Shown here one piece after another: positions 1 to 11,452 of a DNA stretch of 64,000 nt. Each line of letters opens with the position of its first letter. Within the stretch, counting starts at the first letter, position 1. The notes under the pieces were generated by a model that saw only the letters and a program-made list of their open reading frames with translations, had not been told where the DNA came from and did no database searches. Source of the stretch: Streptomyces sp. Go-475. Its GTDB lineage: Bacteria; Actinomycetota; Actinomycetes; Streptomycetales; Streptomycetaceae. The translations under genes were made by a program, and so were the position numbers. The stretch spans positions 7,855,501 to 7,919,500 of the forward strand of contig NZ_CP026121.1 in the NCBI RefSeq assembly GCF_003330845.1. Direction: 5' to 3'.

Positions 1-1928
1 GCACCGACCCCGAGGCACTCAGCCGCACCCTGGACTGCGTGGACGCCTACCTCGTCCTGTACTGCGGGAACGACGGCGACCAGGAGGACCTGCGGGCCCG
101 GTGCGCGCGTCTGCAGCACGCGATGGCCGCCGGCTTCGCACGGGCGCTGCGCGAGCGGACCCTGGCCGAACAGGAGGCCATCGCGCAGGCCGCGCTCCAG
201 GCGCAGGGCGTGGTCGCGCAGGCCCTGCACGCGAGCGAGGCCCGTTTCCGCGCCGTCTTCGAGGGCGCGGCCATAGGCATCGGCATGGCCGACCTGGAGG
301 GCAACATCCTCCAGGTCAACGGCGCGCTGCTGCGCATGTTCGGCGTCTCCGAGCAGACGATCCGCAGCCGCAAGGTCCGGGAGTGGACCCACCCCGACGA
401 CGCGCCCCAGACCTGGCGGCTCTACGACGAACTCGTGCGCGGCGACCGGGAGCACTACCACCTGGAGAAGGCGTTCTACCGCCCCGACGGAACGGTCCTG
501 TGGACCAACCTGACGGTCTCCCTGCTGCGGGACGCCGACGGCAATCCGCAGTACCAGCTCGCCCTCATGGAGGACACCACCGAGCGGCGGCTGCTCAACC
601 TGCGGCTGCGCTACGAGGCCACGCACGACGCGCTCACCGGCCTGCCGAACCGCACCTTCTTCTTCGAGCGCCTGGAGAAGGCGCTGTCCGCCGGGGAAGG
701 CCAGCGCTTCGGGCTGTGCTACCTCGACCTGGACGGCTTCAAGACCGTCAACGACAGCCTCGGCCACGCGGCCGGCGACCGGCTGCTGGTGGAGGTCGCC
801 GACCGGCTGCAGTCCTGCGCCACCGCCCCCGGCGAGATGGTCGCGCGGCTCGGCGGCGACGAGTTCGTGGCCCTGACCACCGGCCCCGACACCCAGCGCG
901 AGGTCGACGAACTCGCCACCCGCATCATGAACGCGCTGCTCGCGCCGATCAGCGTCGACGGCCGCGAGCTGACCGTGCGCGGCAGCATCGGCATCGTCGA
1001 GGGCCCGGCCGGGGAGCGCAGCCCCGCCGAGGTGCTGCGCAGCGCCGACATCACCATGTACCGGGCCAAGTCGGCGGGCGGCAACCGCTTCGAGCTGGCC
1101 GACCCGGAGGCGGACGCCCGCGCCATCACCCGGCACGGCCTCACCACCGCGCTGCCGACGGCGCTGGAGCGGGGCGAGTTCTTCATCGAGTACCAGCCGC
1201 TGGTGCACCTCGGCGACGGCAGCGTCCGGGGCGCCGAGGCCCTGGTGCGCTGGCTGCACCCGCAGCACGGCGTGCTCGGCCCGGACCGGTTCATCCCGCT
1301 CGCCGAGCACACCGGGCTGATCGTGCCGCTGGGCCGCTGGGTCCTGGAGCAGTCGGTGCGCCAGGCCCGCGAGTGGCGGGAACTGCAGGGCGGCGTCGAG
1401 GCGGTGGGCCCGCTGCGGATCAACGTGAACCTCTCGCCCTGCCAGTTGACGCACCCGGGCCTGGTCCAGGACACCGTCGACATCCTGGAGCGCACGGGCA
1501 TCGAGCCGGACGCCCTCTGCCTGGAGGTCACGGAGTCGGCGCTGATCGGTGCCGACGACGACCTGCTGAAGCCGCTGCGCCGACTGGCGGAGATGGGCGT
1601 CGACATCGCCCTGGACGACTTCGGCACGGGCTACTCCAACCTCGCCAACCTGCGTCGCCTGCCCGTCAGCATCCTGAAGCTGGACCGCTCCTTCACCCAG
1701 AGCATGCAGCAGTTCCCGGCCGACCCCGTCGACCTCAAGATCGTCGAGGGGATCGTCTCACTGGCCCACAGCCTGGACCTCGCGGTCACGGTGGAGGGCG
1801 TGGAGACCGGGGCACAGGCCGAGCAGCTGCGGATACTGGGCTGCGACACGGCACAGGGCTGGTACTACGCCCGCCCCGGCCCGCCGGAGCGGCTGCACGA
1901 GCTGGCGCTGGTGGACGCCACGGGCTGA
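1..1928 (+). CDS. rmdA: PAS-GGDEF-EAL cyclic-di-GMP enzyme (RmdA-like), 5' end outside window
   Basis: The reading frame is open from the first base, so the true start lies upstream. A helical stretch is followed by a PAS domain, then a GGDEF domain with an intact GGDEF motif at 853-867, then an EAL domain with the EAL signature (GAEALVRW) near 1228-1251. The family makes and breaks cyclic di-GMP, and both active-site motifs look intact, so the protein may do both. The order PAS-GGDEF-EAL and the position beside the LysR/sdhCAB block match RmdA (SCO0928) of S. coelicolor, a c-di-GMP phosphodiesterase that affects development. No membrane segment is visible in the part present. The name rests on architecture and synteny. 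Confidence 0.85.
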   Translation, partial: TDPEALSRTLDCVDAYLVLYCGNDGDQEDLRARCARLQHAMAAGFARALRERTLAEQEAIAQAALQAQGVVAQALHASEARFRAVFEGAAIGIGMADLEGNILQVNGALLRMFGVSEQTIRSRKVREWTHPDDAPQTWRLYDELVRGDREHYHLEKAFYRPDGTVLWTNLTVSLLRDADGNPQYQLALMEDTTERRLLNLRLRYEATHDALTGLPNRTFFFERLEKALSAGEGQRFGLCYLDLDGFKTVNDSLGHAAGDRLLVEVADRLQSCATAPGEMVARLGGDEFVALTTGPDTQREVDELATRIMNALLAPISVDGRELTVRGSIGIVEGPAGERSPAEVLRSADITMYRAKSAGGNRFELADPEADARAITRHGLTTALPTALERGEFFIEYQPLVHLGDGSVRGAEALVRWLHPQHGVLGPDRFIPLAEHTGLIVPLGRWVLEQSVRQAREWRELQGGVEAVGPLRINVNLSPCQLTHPGLVQDTVDILERTGIEPDALCLEVTESALIGADDDLLKPLRRLAEMGVDIALDDFGTGYSNLANLRRLPVSILKLDRSFTQSMQQFPADPVDLKIVEGIVSLAHSLDLAVTVEGVETGAQAEQLRILGCDTAQGWYYARPGPPERLHELALVDATG

Positions 1929-2022
1929 GCGGACGGACGGCGGTCCCGGTGGTCGGCCCCGGGACCGCTCCCTACGATCGAGGAAGAGGACCCGACCGGG
2001 CCCCGGCCGAGGGAGCACGGGT

Positions 2023-2493
2023 ATGGACACCACCGAGATGCGCCGTCTCTTCGAGGCCCACCGTGAGGCGGAGGCCGCCCGGGACATCGACGGCATCCTC
2101 GCCACGTTCGTCCCGGACTGCTTCCTCGAGACCAAGGCGCTCGGGCTGCGCAGCCAGGGCAGGGACGCGGTGCGCGCCGCCTACCGGCAGCAGTACTTCA
2201 CCGCGTTCCCCGACCTCAGCCCCGAGGACGAGGGCGTCGCCCACGGTGACGACGTCCTGGCCGTGTGGGGGACGCTGCGGGGAACCAGCCGGGGGGAGTG
2301 GCTCGGCGTGCCGCCCGGCGGGGGCGCCTTCGCGGTGCCCTTCGCCAACGTCGTCCCCTTCCGGGACGGCCTGATGGCGGGCGAGGCGATCTACTTCGAT
2401 CTCGCCGGCCTGTGCGAACAGGCCGGCATCCCGCTGGAGCGGATCCGGGCGGCCGCCGCCGCGCGCCGCGCGGGGGCAGCGGCGAGCGGGTGA
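2023..2493 (+). CDS. SnoaL-like / NTF2-fold protein
   Basis: 156 residues starting MDTTEMRRLFEAHREAEAARD, with the pattern of the SnoaL/NTF2-like fold: an N-terminal helix, the ATFVPDCFLE segment, a GRDAVRAAYRQ helix and an alternating beta-sheet C-terminus with FANVVPFRDGLM. Members include polyketide cyclases and small hydrolases, but the fold alone does not give a substrate. The protein is cytoplasmic with no signal peptide. It follows rmdA by about 95 bp and converges on the next small gene. Specific function unknown. Confidence 0.75.
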   Translation: MDTTEMRRLFEAHREAEAARDIDGILATFVPDCFLETKALGLRSQGRDAVRAAYRQQYFTAFPDLSPEDEGVAHGDDVLAVWGTLRGTSRGEWLGVPPGGGAFAVPFANVVPFRDGLMAGEAIYFDLAGLCEQAGIPLERIRAAAAARRAGAAASG

Positions 2494-2509
2494 CGCGCGG
2501 GAGCCGTTC

Positions 2510-2830
2510 TCACCGCGCCGCGCGCAGCGCCGCCCCCGCGGAGTCGACGTCCAGGTCCACGGCGACCTCCTCGCCCTCCCAGCGGCCGCGTTCGGTGATC
2601 GCGAGGCCGATCAGTGCCAGCTCGGCGGCACCGTCCCGCAGCGCGTACCGCTCCGGGGTCTCCGCGCCGGGCGCGGCGTCCTCCGTGCGCTCCCAGGCGG
2701 CCACCGCCGCCTCCGCCAGCTCCCGCGGCACCCGCACCGCGACCCGGCCCGTCTGCCGGCCGACGCAGGCCCCGATCGCGGCCAGCACCTTCCTGTCGTC
2801 CCGATACCGGACGTACTGCTCGTCACTCAC
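2510..2830 (-). CDS. small conserved hypothetical protein
   Basis: 106 residues starting at a GTG (VSDEQYVRYRDDRK). Longer readings upstream have no natural start and lose the coding pattern, so the GTG at 2830 is preferred. The protein is acidic, helical and soluble, with no Cys cluster and no membrane segment (REL-AEAAVAAWERTED, then ELALIGLAITERGRW). It lies tail to tail with the SnoaL-like gene, 16 bp apart. I do not recognise a family. Confidence 0.65.
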   Translation of the reverse strand: MSDEQYVRYRDDRKVLAAIGACVGRQTGRVAVRVPRELAEAAVAAWERTEDAAPGAETPERYALRDGAAELALIGLAITERGRWEGEEVAVDLDVDSAGAALRAAR

Positions 2831-2898
2831 AGGTCGAGGGTAGGCAGGGACGGCTGCCGGGCGCAGTGAATATCCGCTGGCGCGCCCCGGGCGGCACG

Positions 2899-3783
2899 TC
2901 ACCGCTCCAGCAGCATCCGCTGCAGTTCCCGCGCCGCCCGCGGTGGTGCCACGTCGCTGCGGTGGGCCAGGGCGATCGTGCGGTGCAGGCCGGGCCGGGC
3001 CAGGGGCGTCACCCGCAAGCCGCGCCCGGAGCGCGCCGCCACCATCCGGGGGACGACGGCGACGCCCAGACCCGCCCGCACGAAGCCCAGCACCGCGTCC
3101 ATCTCGCCGCCCTCCACCGCGAAGTCCGGCTCGAAGCCCTCCGCCCGGCAGGCCGCCACCGTCAGCTCCCGCAGGTCGTAGCCGTGCCGGAACATCACCA
3201 GCCGCTCGCCCTCCAGATCGGCGACGCGCACGGTCCGCCGCCCCTGACCGGGCCTCGGCGCGTCCGGGGAGGAGACCACGACCAGGTCCTCGCGCAGCAG
3301 CTCCACCGTCGTCAGGGCAGGGGAGGGCGTCGGCAGCGGCAGGACCACCAGCGCCAGGTCCAGCGCGCCACGGGCCAGTTCCCGCACCAGGTCGTGGGAG
3401 CCGCCCTCCTCGATCAGCAGCCGGACCCCGGGGTAACGGTCGTGGAAGGCGCGCAGCACGTCCGGCAGCAGACCCGTGCACAGACTCGGCGTCGCCCCCA
3501 GCCGCACCCGCCCCCGCCGCAGCTGCACCAGCTCCAGCACCTCGTGGCGGGCCGTGTCCGCGTCGGCCAGGATGCGCCGGGCCAGGGGCAGCAGCGCCTC
3601 CCCGGCGTCGGTGAGCGTGATGTTGCCGCGCGCCCGCAGGAACAGGTCGGCCCCCAACTCCCGTTCCAGCGCCTTGATCTGCTGCGACAGCGACGGCTGC
3701 GCGACGTGGACCAGATCGGCGGCCCGGGTGAAGTGCCGGGTCTCGGCGACGGCCACGAAGTACTGGAGCTGCTGGAACTGCAT
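2899..3783 (-). CDS. LysR-family transcriptional regulator
   Basis: 294 residues. The chosen ATG gives the classic LysR N-terminus MQFQQLQYFVAVAETRHFTR, with the helix-turn-helix AADLVHVAQPSLSQQIKALE. The upstream in-frame extension is arginine-rich and unlike the family. A periplasmic-binding-protein-like effector domain follows. The gene is divergent from sdhCAB across an 83-bp gap that contains an ATAG-N7-CTAT LysR-type box, so it probably controls that operon and itself. It corresponds by position to SCO0925. Effector unknown. Confidence 0.9.
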   Translation of the reverse strand: MQFQQLQYFVAVAETRHFTRAADLVHVAQPSLSQQIKALERELGADLFLRARGNITLTDAGEALLPLARRILADADTARHEVLELVQLRRGRVRLGATPSLCTGLLPDVLRAFHDRYPGVRLLIEEGGSHDLVRELARGALDLALVVLPLPTPSPALTTVELLREDLVVVSSPDAPRPGQGRRTVRVADLEGERLVMFRHGYDLRELTVAACRAEGFEPDFAVEGGEMDAVLGFVRAGLGVAVVPRMVAARSGRGLRVTPLARPGLHRTIALAHRSDVAPPRAARELQRMLLER

Positions 3784-3792
3784 CCTCCTACG

Positions 3793-3807
3793 ATAGCTAT
3801 GGCCTAT
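3793..3807. promoter_or_regulatory. LysR-type binding box
   Basis: ATAG-CTATGGC-CTAT is an inverted repeat of the T-N11-A class bound by LysR-type regulators. It begins 10 bp upstream of the lysR ATG and about 60 bp upstream of sdhC, in the short divergent promoter. Confidence 0.55.
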
Positions 3808-3866
3808 GGAATCAAGCCGGACCATGTCTTGGACCGATCGGCCGAGGGTCCGTAGCGTGCTGTGAC

Positions 3867-4571
3867 ATGGCTCTGGCAACGCGGACGGACCGACGGCCGT
3901 CCATGGCACGCACCGTGTGGGACTCCACCGTCGGCAAGAAGACCGTGATGGCGGTCAGCGGGCTGATCATGCTGCTGTACCTGGTCGTCCACATGATCGG
4001 GAACCTGAAGATCTTCTTCGGGGCGGGCGAGTTCAACCGGTACGGCCACTGGCTGCGCACCGTCGGCGAGCCCTTCATGCACTACGAGTGGACGCTCTGG
4101 CTGGTCCGCGTGGTGCTCGTGGTCGCCGTGGTCGCCCACGCCGTGTCGGCGTTCCAGCTCAGCCGCCGCGACATCAGGGCACGGCCCAGCAAGTACGTGC
4201 ACAAGAGGCCGCGCGCCTCCTACGCCACCCGCACCATGCGCTGGGGCGGGATCATCCTCGGCCTGTTCATCGTCTGGCACGTCCTCGACATCACGACCGG
4301 CACCGTGCACCCCGGCTTCCAGCCCGGCCACCCGTACCAGAACGTCGTGGGCACCTTCTCCACCTGGTACGGCAACGTCATCTACATCGTCGCGATGCTC
4401 GCCCTCGGCCTGCACATCCGGCACGGGTTCTGGAGCGCCGCCCAGACCCTCGGCGTCGGCAGCCGGCGGCGCGACCGCGCCCTGAAGACCGTCGCCAACG
4501 TCCTCGCGCTGCTGCTCACGGCCGGTTTCATCGCCGTACCCGTGGGCGTCATGACCGGAGTGGTGAGCTGA
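3867..4571 (+). CDS. sdhC: succinate dehydrogenase cytochrome b subunit (type B)
   Basis: 234 residues with five hydrophobic segments (for example [20 protein letters not shown] and [16 protein letters not shown]). This is the single-anchor, type-B form of succinate dehydrogenase/fumarate reductase. Histidines near helix ends ([29 protein letters not shown]) are the expected haem b ligands. It anchors SdhAB to the membrane and passes electrons to or from menaquinone. It is first in a tight operon, one base from sdhA. An internal ATG at 3903 (MARTVWDS) is an alternative start because no strong RBS distinguishes the two. Confidence 0.93.
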   Translation: MALATRTDRRPSMARTVWDSTVGKKTVMAVSGLIMLLYLVVHMIGNLKIFFGAGEFNRYGHWLRTVGEPFMHYEWTLWLVRVVLVVAVVAHAVSAFQLSRRDIRARPSKYVHKRPRASYATRTMRWGGIILGLFIVWHVLDITTGTVHPGFQPGHPYQNVVGTFSTWYGNVIYIVAMLALGLHIRHGFWSAAQTLGVGSRRRDRALKTVANVLALLLTAGFIAVPVGVMTGVVS

Positions 4572-4572
4572 C

Positions 4573-6518
<1,946 letters not shown>

Positions 6519-6522
<4 letters not shown>

Positions 6523-7268
6523 AGCTCACCCTGCGCGTCTGGCGCCAGAAGAACGCCGACGCCGACGGCACGATGTCCACGTACGAGGTGGACGGGATCT
6601 CCGAGGACATGTCGTTCCTGGAGATGCTCGACACCCTCAACGAGGAGCTCATCCTCAAGGGCGAGGACCCGGTCGCCTTCGACCACGACTGCCGCGAGGG
6701 CATCTGCGGGGCGTGCTCGCTGGTGATCAACGGCGATGCGCACGGACCCGAGCGGACGACCACCTGCCAGCTGCACATGCGGTCCTTCAAGGACGGCGAC
6801 ACGATCGACGTGGAGCCGTGGCGGGCGTCCGCGTTCCCGGTGATCAAGGATCTGGTCGTGGACCGGTCGGCGTTCGACCGGATCATCCAGGCGGGCGGCT
6901 ACATCACCGCGCCGACGGGCGCGGCGCCCGAGGCGCACGCCACGCCGGTGCCGAAGCCGGACGCCGACTTCGCGTTCGAGCACGCGGAGTGCATCGGGTG
7001 CGGGGCGTGTGTGGCGGCTTGTCCGAACGGGGCGGCGATGCTGTTCACGTCCGCCAAGGTCAACCACCTGAACGTGCTGCCGCAGGGGGCGCCCGAGCGG
7101 GAGACTCGGGTGCTGGACATGGTCGAGCAGATGGATGAGGAGGGGTTCGGGGGGTGCACGCTGACGGGTGAGTGTGCCACCGCGTGCCCGAAGGGCATCC
7201 CGCTCATGTCCATCACCCACATGAACAAGGAGTGGCTGCGGGCTACTCGGCGGGCGGGTAAGCGGTAG
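6519..7268 (+). CDS. sdhB: succinate dehydrogenase iron-sulfur subunit
   Basis: 249 residues. The N-terminal plant-type ferredoxin domain has the [2Fe-2S] cysteines in [13 protein letters not shown] and TTCQLHM. The C-terminal part has [14 protein letters not shown] and [15 protein letters not shown], which bind the [4Fe-4S] and [3Fe-4S] clusters. The protein carries electrons from SdhA to the SdhC haem and quinone. The start ATG overlaps the sdhA stop by four bases. Confidence 0.96.
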
Positions 7269-7294
7269 TCGCCGGGTGCGGGTCGTGGGTGGCT

Positions 7295-7330
7295 GGCCGC
7301 GCCGTTCCCCGCGCCCCTGAAAAAGGGGGG
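7295..7330. repeat. Streptomyces intergenic GC-rich hairpin repeat
   Basis: GCCGTTCCCCGCGCCCCTGA followed by AAAAGGGG resembles a short repeat seen between many Streptomyces genes. It can fold as CCCCT-gaaa-AGGGG and lies 27 bp after sdhB, where it may end the sdh transcript. There is no T-run. Confidence 0.5.
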
Positions 7331-7464
7331 TGCGTCGTGGCTTCTGGCATTCAATCTTCTGGCATCCGGGCTCCTGGCACTCGTCACCCGTCGGTCAGGC
7401 GGCATGGGCACAACAGGGAGCGGCGGCACCGCTCGCCGCCCCCGGCCCGTGACCAGGAGAAGCC

Positions 7465-8232
7465 ATGACCGGCGTACTGACCGTCGACCGCCCCGCCCAG
7501 CCCACGGCCCCCACCCGCTACACCGTCACCCTCGCCCGGAACGAGGAGGACGTGCGCGCCGCCCAGCGGCTGCGGCACGACGTCTTCGCCGGGGAGATGG
7601 GCGCCCTGCTGACCGGCTCGCAACCCGGTCTGGACGTCGACCCGTTCGACGCGTACTGCGACCACCTGCTCGTGCGCGAGGAGACCACCGGCCAGGTCGT
7701 CGGCACCTACCGGCTGCTGCCGCCGGAGCGCGCGGCGGTCGCCGGGCGGCTGTACTCCGAGGGCGAGTTCGAGCTGAGCTCCCTCGCCGGGATCCGGCCG
7801 GAACTCGTCGAGGTCGGCCGCTCCTGCGTGCACCCCGACCACCGCGACGGCGCGGTCATCAGCCTCATCTGGGCCGGTATCGCCCGCTACATGGTCGACC
7901 GCGGCCACGAGTGGCTCGCCGGCTGCTGCTCCGTCCCGCTCGCCGACGGCGGCACCCTCGCCTCCGCCACCTGGGACCGGGTGAGCGCCAAGCACCTGGC
8001 GCCCAAGGAGTACCGGGTCCGGCCCCTGCTGCCGTGGATCCCGGGCCCCGCTCCCGCCGCCCGCGTCGAACTGCCCGCCCTGCTCCGCGGCTACCTGCGC
8101 CTCGGCGCCTGGGTGTGCGGCGAACCGGCCCACGACCCGGACTTCGGTGTCGCCGACCTGTACGTGCTGCTGCCCATGAGCCGGGTCAACCCGCGCTACC
8201 TGCGGCACTTCCTCTCCCTCGTGCCGGCCTGA
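7465..8232 (+). CDS. olsB: OlsB-like N-acyltransferase (ornithine lipid synthesis, step 1)
   Basis: 255 residues of the GNAT/hemolysin-like acyltransferase family. Recognisable parts are RLRHDVFAGEMG near residue 38, DHLLVREETTGQVVGTYRLLPP, and ELVEVGRSCVHPDHR, which is typical of OlsB. It would transfer a 3-hydroxyacyl group from acyl carrier protein to the alpha-amino group of ornithine, giving lyso-ornithine lipid. It overlaps the next acyltransferase gene (TGATG), and this pair corresponds in position to SCO0921-SCO0920. An AGGAGAA RBS sits 6-7 bp before the ATG. Confidence 0.78.
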   Translation: MTGVLTVDRPAQPTAPTRYTVTLARNEEDVRAAQRLRHDVFAGEMGALLTGSQPGLDVDPFDAYCDHLLVREETTGQVVGTYRLLPPERAAVAGRLYSEGEFELSSLAGIRPELVEVGRSCVHPDHRDGAVISLIWAGIARYMVDRGHEWLAGCCSVPLADGGTLASATWDRVSAKHLAPKEYRVRPLLPWIPGPAPAARVELPALLRGYLRLGAWVCGEPAHDPDFGVADLYVLLPMSRVNPRYLRHFLSLVPA

Positions 8233-9047
8233 TGAGCGCCTGGCTGCCCACCGCGCCCTGCACGCCGCGCGCCTGCGTCGACGCGCCGGACACGGCGCCG
8301 GCGCGGGCCGTGCCGCGCGCCGTGCTGCGGCTCACCGGAGTCGTGCTGTTGCTCCTCGCGGGGATCGCGCTGTCGCCGTTCGGCGCCCGGATACCCGCGT
8401 CCCTGGTCCGGCGGTGGTGCCGGTGGATCGTGCGGGCCGCAGGGGTCCGGGTCCGCATCACCGGCGCCGTCGCCCCCACCGGCGGACTGCTGCTGGTCGC
8501 CAACCACATCTCCTGGCTGGACATCCCGCTGCTCGCCGCCGTACGCCCCGCCCGCATGCTGGCCAAGACCGAGGTGCGGCGGTGGCCCGTCGCCGGGCCG
8601 CTGGCCGCGCGCGGCGGCACCCTGTTCATCGAACGGGACCGGCTGCGGGCCCTCCCGGACACCGTCGCCCGGATCGCCGGTGCCCTGCGCGAGGGCGCCG
8701 CGGTCGCCGCCTTCCCCGAGGGCAGCACCTGGTGCGGCCGCGCCCAGGGCACCTTCCGCCGGGCCGTCTTCCAGGCCGCCCTGGACGCCGGCGTGCCTGT
8801 CCAGCCGGTGCGCATCGGCTACCGGCTCGACGGCGGAGCGCCCAGCACGGCCCCCGCGTACGTCGGCGAGGACACGCTGCTCGCCTCCCTGTGGCGGGTG
8901 GCGACGGCCCGCGGCCTGGTCGCCGAGGTCGAGGTACGGGACGCGATCCCGCCGGGCAGCACCCCCGACCGCCGCTCCCTCGCCCGCGCCGCACAGTCGC
9001 CCGAGACGGCCGCACCCGCCTGGACGCACACGGTGCTGGTGGCGTAG
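8232..9047 (+). CDS. olsA: OlsA-like 1-acyl-sn-glycerol-3-phosphate acyltransferase family
   Basis: 271 residues. An N-terminal hydrophobic segment (LTGVVLLLLAGIALSPFG) is followed by the PlsC acyltransferase blocks: the catalytic NHISWLD (HX4D), GGTLFIERDR and AAFPEGSTWCGRAQG. It would O-acylate the lyso-ornithine lipid made by OlsB to complete ornithine lipid, a phosphorus-free membrane lipid. The start overlaps the olsB stop, so the two form one operon. A general phospholipid acyltransferase is possible, but the pairing favours OlsA. Confidence 0.78.
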   Translation: MSAWLPTAPCTPRACVDAPDTAPARAVPRAVLRLTGVVLLLLAGIALSPFGARIPASLVRRWCRWIVRAAGVRVRITGAVAPTGGLLLVANHISWLDIPLLAAVRPARMLAKTEVRRWPVAGPLAARGGTLFIERDRLRALPDTVARIAGALREGAAVAAFPEGSTWCGRAQGTFRRAVFQAALDAGVPVQPVRIGYRLDGGAPSTAPAYVGEDTLLASLWRVATARGLVAEVEVRDAIPPGSTPDRRSLARAAQSPETAAPAWTHTVLVA

Positions 9048-9072
9048 GGCGCCGCAACAGGGTCGGTCAGCG

Positions 9073-9092
9073 GGCGCGCGAGAGGGCGCGCC
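9073..9092. terminator. hairpin between convergent olsA and uvrA-like genes
   Basis: GGCGCGC-gagagg-GCGCGCC is a 7-bp perfect stem directly after the uvrA-like stop codon and 25 bp after olsA. There is no T-run, so this is a tentative bidirectional terminator. Confidence 0.35.
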
Positions 9093-11441
9093 TCAGCGGG
9101 TCCCGGACAGTGCGCGCGCGAGAGAGGGCGCCGTCCGGCTCTCCGCCGAGCGCGCCACCTCCGTCGGCGGGCCCGCCGCCACGATCCGGCCGCCCGCGTC
9201 GCCGCCGCCCGGGCCGAGGTCGATCACCCAGTCCGCGCCCGCGACGACGGACATGTCGTGCTCGACGACGATCACCGTGTGCCCGGCGTCGACGAGGCCG
9301 TGCAACTGGCGCATCAGGACGTCGACGTCGGCCGGGTGGAGGCCGGTCGTCGGCTCGTCGAGGAGGTAGAGCGTGTGGCCGCGCCTGCCGCGCTGGAGTT
9401 CGCTCGCCAGCTTGATGCGCTGCGCCTCGCCGCCGGACAGTTCCGTCGCCGGCTGGCCGAGGCGCAGATAGCCCAGGGCCACGTCGAGCAGGGCGGCGAG
9501 GCTGCGGGCGACGGCCGGTGTGCCGGCGAAGAACTCCGCCGCGCTCTCCACCGTCATGTCCAGCACCTGAGCGATGTTCCGCCCCCGGTACGTCACCTCC
9601 AGCGTCCCGGGGTTGTACCGGGCCCCGCCGCAGTCCGGGCACGGCGCGTACGTGCTCGGCAGGAAGAGCAGCTCCACGCTGACGAACCCCTCGCCCTGGC
9701 AGGTCTCGCACCGCCCGCCCGCCACGTTGAAGGAGAACCGGCCGACGCCGAAGCCGCGTGCACGGGCTCCGTCGGTCCCCGCGAACACCTTGCGCACGAC
9801 GTCGAACAGGCCGGTGTACGTGGCGAGGTTCGAGCGCGGCGTGCGGCCGATGGGCTTCTGGTCGACCGAGACCAGCCGGCCCACCCCCGCCGTCTCCTGC
9901 GTGATCTCGCCGATGAGCGTGGACTTGCCGGAGCCGGACACGCCCGTGACCGCGGTGAACGCGCCGAGCGGGAACGCGGCGGTCACGCCCCGCAGGTTGT
10001 GCCGGGTGACCGGGCCGGTCTTCAGCCATCCCCTCGGCTCGCGAAGCTCCCGGGCCGGGGCGGGGGAGCGGTCGAACAGGTAGCGGGCCGTGGCGGACTC
10101 CTCGACGGCGGCCAGACCGGCCACCGGGCCGCTGTGCAGCACCCGCCCGCCGCGCTCGCCCGCGCCCGGGCCCACGTCCACCAGCCAGTCGGCGCCGCGT
10201 ACGACGTCCAAGTGGTGCTCCACCACGAACACCGAGTTCCCGGCCGTCTTCAGCCGCTCCAGCACCGTGAGCAGCGCCTCGGTGTCCGCCGGGTGGAGCC
10301 CGGCCGACGGCTCGTCGAGGACGTGGACGACCCCGAACAGGCCGGAGCGCAGCTGGGTGGCGAGGCGCAGGCGTTGCAGTTCGCCCGCGGAGAGGGTGGG
10401 GGTGCGCCGGTCCAGGCTGAGGTAGCCGAGGCCCAGTTCCACGACCGGGGCGATGCGCGAGGTGAGGTCGTCGGTCAGGACCCGGGCGGTCTGCGACCGC
10501 GCGTCGAGGGAGGCGGCCAGCTCGACCAGCGGCAGCGCGGCCAGCTCGGCGATGGTCCGCCCGCCGAACGTCACCGCCAGCGCCTCGGGCCGCAGCCGGC
10601 TGCCCCCGCACGCCGGGCAGGGCGCGCTGGTGAGGAACCGTTCGGCCTTCGCCCGCAGGGTCGGGCTCTTGGAGTCCGAGAAGGTCTTCATCACGTACCG
10701 GCGGGCGCTCATGTAGGTGCCCTGGTACGGCCGTTGGATGCGGGCGGCGTCCCGTACGGGGTGCACGGTGACCACCGGCTGCTCGTCCGTGAACAGGATC
10801 CACTCGCGCTGTGCGGCGGGCAGCTCCCGCCACGGCCGGTCCACGTCGTACCCGAGCGCGTCGAGGACGTCCCGCAGGTTCTTGCCCTGCCAGGCGCCCG
10901 GCCACGCGGCGATCGCGCCCTCGCGGATCGACAGCGACGGGTCGGGGACCAGCGACTCCTCGGTCGTGCCGTGCACCTGCCCGAGCCCGTGGCACTCCGG
11001 GCAGGCACCGGCCGCCGTGTTGGGCGAGAACGCGTCGGAGTCGAGCCGCTCGGCGCCGGGCGGGTAGGTGCCGGCCCGGGAGAACAGCATGCGCAGGGAG
11101 TTGGAGAGGTTGGTGACGGTGCCGACGGAGGAACGCGAGGTGGGCGCCGCGCGGCGCTGCTGGAGCGAGACGGCCGGTGGCAGACCGGTGATCTCCCCGA
11201 CCTTCGGCGCCCCGACCTGGTGGATGAGGCGGCGGGCGTACGGTGCGACCGACTCGAAGTAGCGCCGCTGCGCCTCCGCGTAGATCGTGCCGAACGCCAG
11301 CGACGACTTCCCCGAGCCGGACACGCCGGTGAACACGGCCAGCACGTCCCGGGGGATGTCGACGTCCACGCCCCGGAGGTTGTGCTCGCGGGCTCCTCTG
11401 ACGCGGACGTACGGGTCGTGGGGGCTGTGGGGGTCGTGCAT
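9093..11441 (-). CDS. short UvrA-like ABC ATPase (UvrA2/DrrC class)
   Basis: 782 residues with two UvrA-type ATPase halves. Each has a Walker A in GVSGSGKSS or GVSGSGKST and a signature ([25 protein letters not shown]). Zinc-binding CX2C pairs are present ([40 protein letters not shown]). Canonical UvrA has about 950-1000 residues, so this lacks part of the UvrB- or DNA-interaction insertions. Such short forms are linked to resistance to DNA-binding drugs or accessory repair rather than core excision repair. No exporter lies next to it. Cytoplasmic. Confidence 0.85.
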   Translation of the reverse strand: MHDPHSPHDPYVRVRGAREHNLRGVDVDIPRDVLAVFTGVSGSGKSSLAFGTIYAEAQRRYFESVAPYARRLIHQVGAPKVGEITGLPPAVSLQQRRAAPTSRSSVGTVTNLSNSLRMLFSRAGTYPPGAERLDSDAFSPNTAAGACPECHGLGQVHGTTEESLVPDPSLSIREGAIAAWPGAWQGKNLRDVLDALGYDVDRPWRELPAAQREWILFTDEQPVVTVHPVRDAARIQRPYQGTYMSARRYVMKTFSDSKSPTLRAKAERFLTSAPCPACGGSRLRPEALAVTFGGRTIAELAALPLVELAASLDARSQTARVLTDDLTSRIAPVVELGLGYLSLDRRTPTLSAGELQRLRLATQLRSGLFGVVHVLDEPSAGLHPADTEALLTVLERLKTAGNSVFVVEHHLDVVRGADWLVDVGPGAGERGGRVLHSGPVAGLAAVEESATARYLFDRSPAPARELREPRGWLKTGPVTRHNLRGVTAAFPLGAFTAVTGVSGSGKSTLIGEITQETAGVGRLVSVDQKPIGRTPRSNLATYTGLFDVVRKVFAGTDGARARGFGVGRFSFNVAGGRCETCQGEGFVSVELLFLPSTYAPCPDCGGARYNPGTLEVTYRGRNIAQVLDMTVESAAEFFAGTPAVARSLAALLDVALGYLRLGQPATELSGGEAQRIKLASELQRGRRGHTLYLLDEPTTGLHPADVDVLMRQLHGLVDAGHTVIVVEHDMSVVAGADWVIDLGPGGGDAGGRIVAAGPPTEVARSAESRTAPSLARALSGTR

Positions 11442-11452
11442 GGGAGACGACT

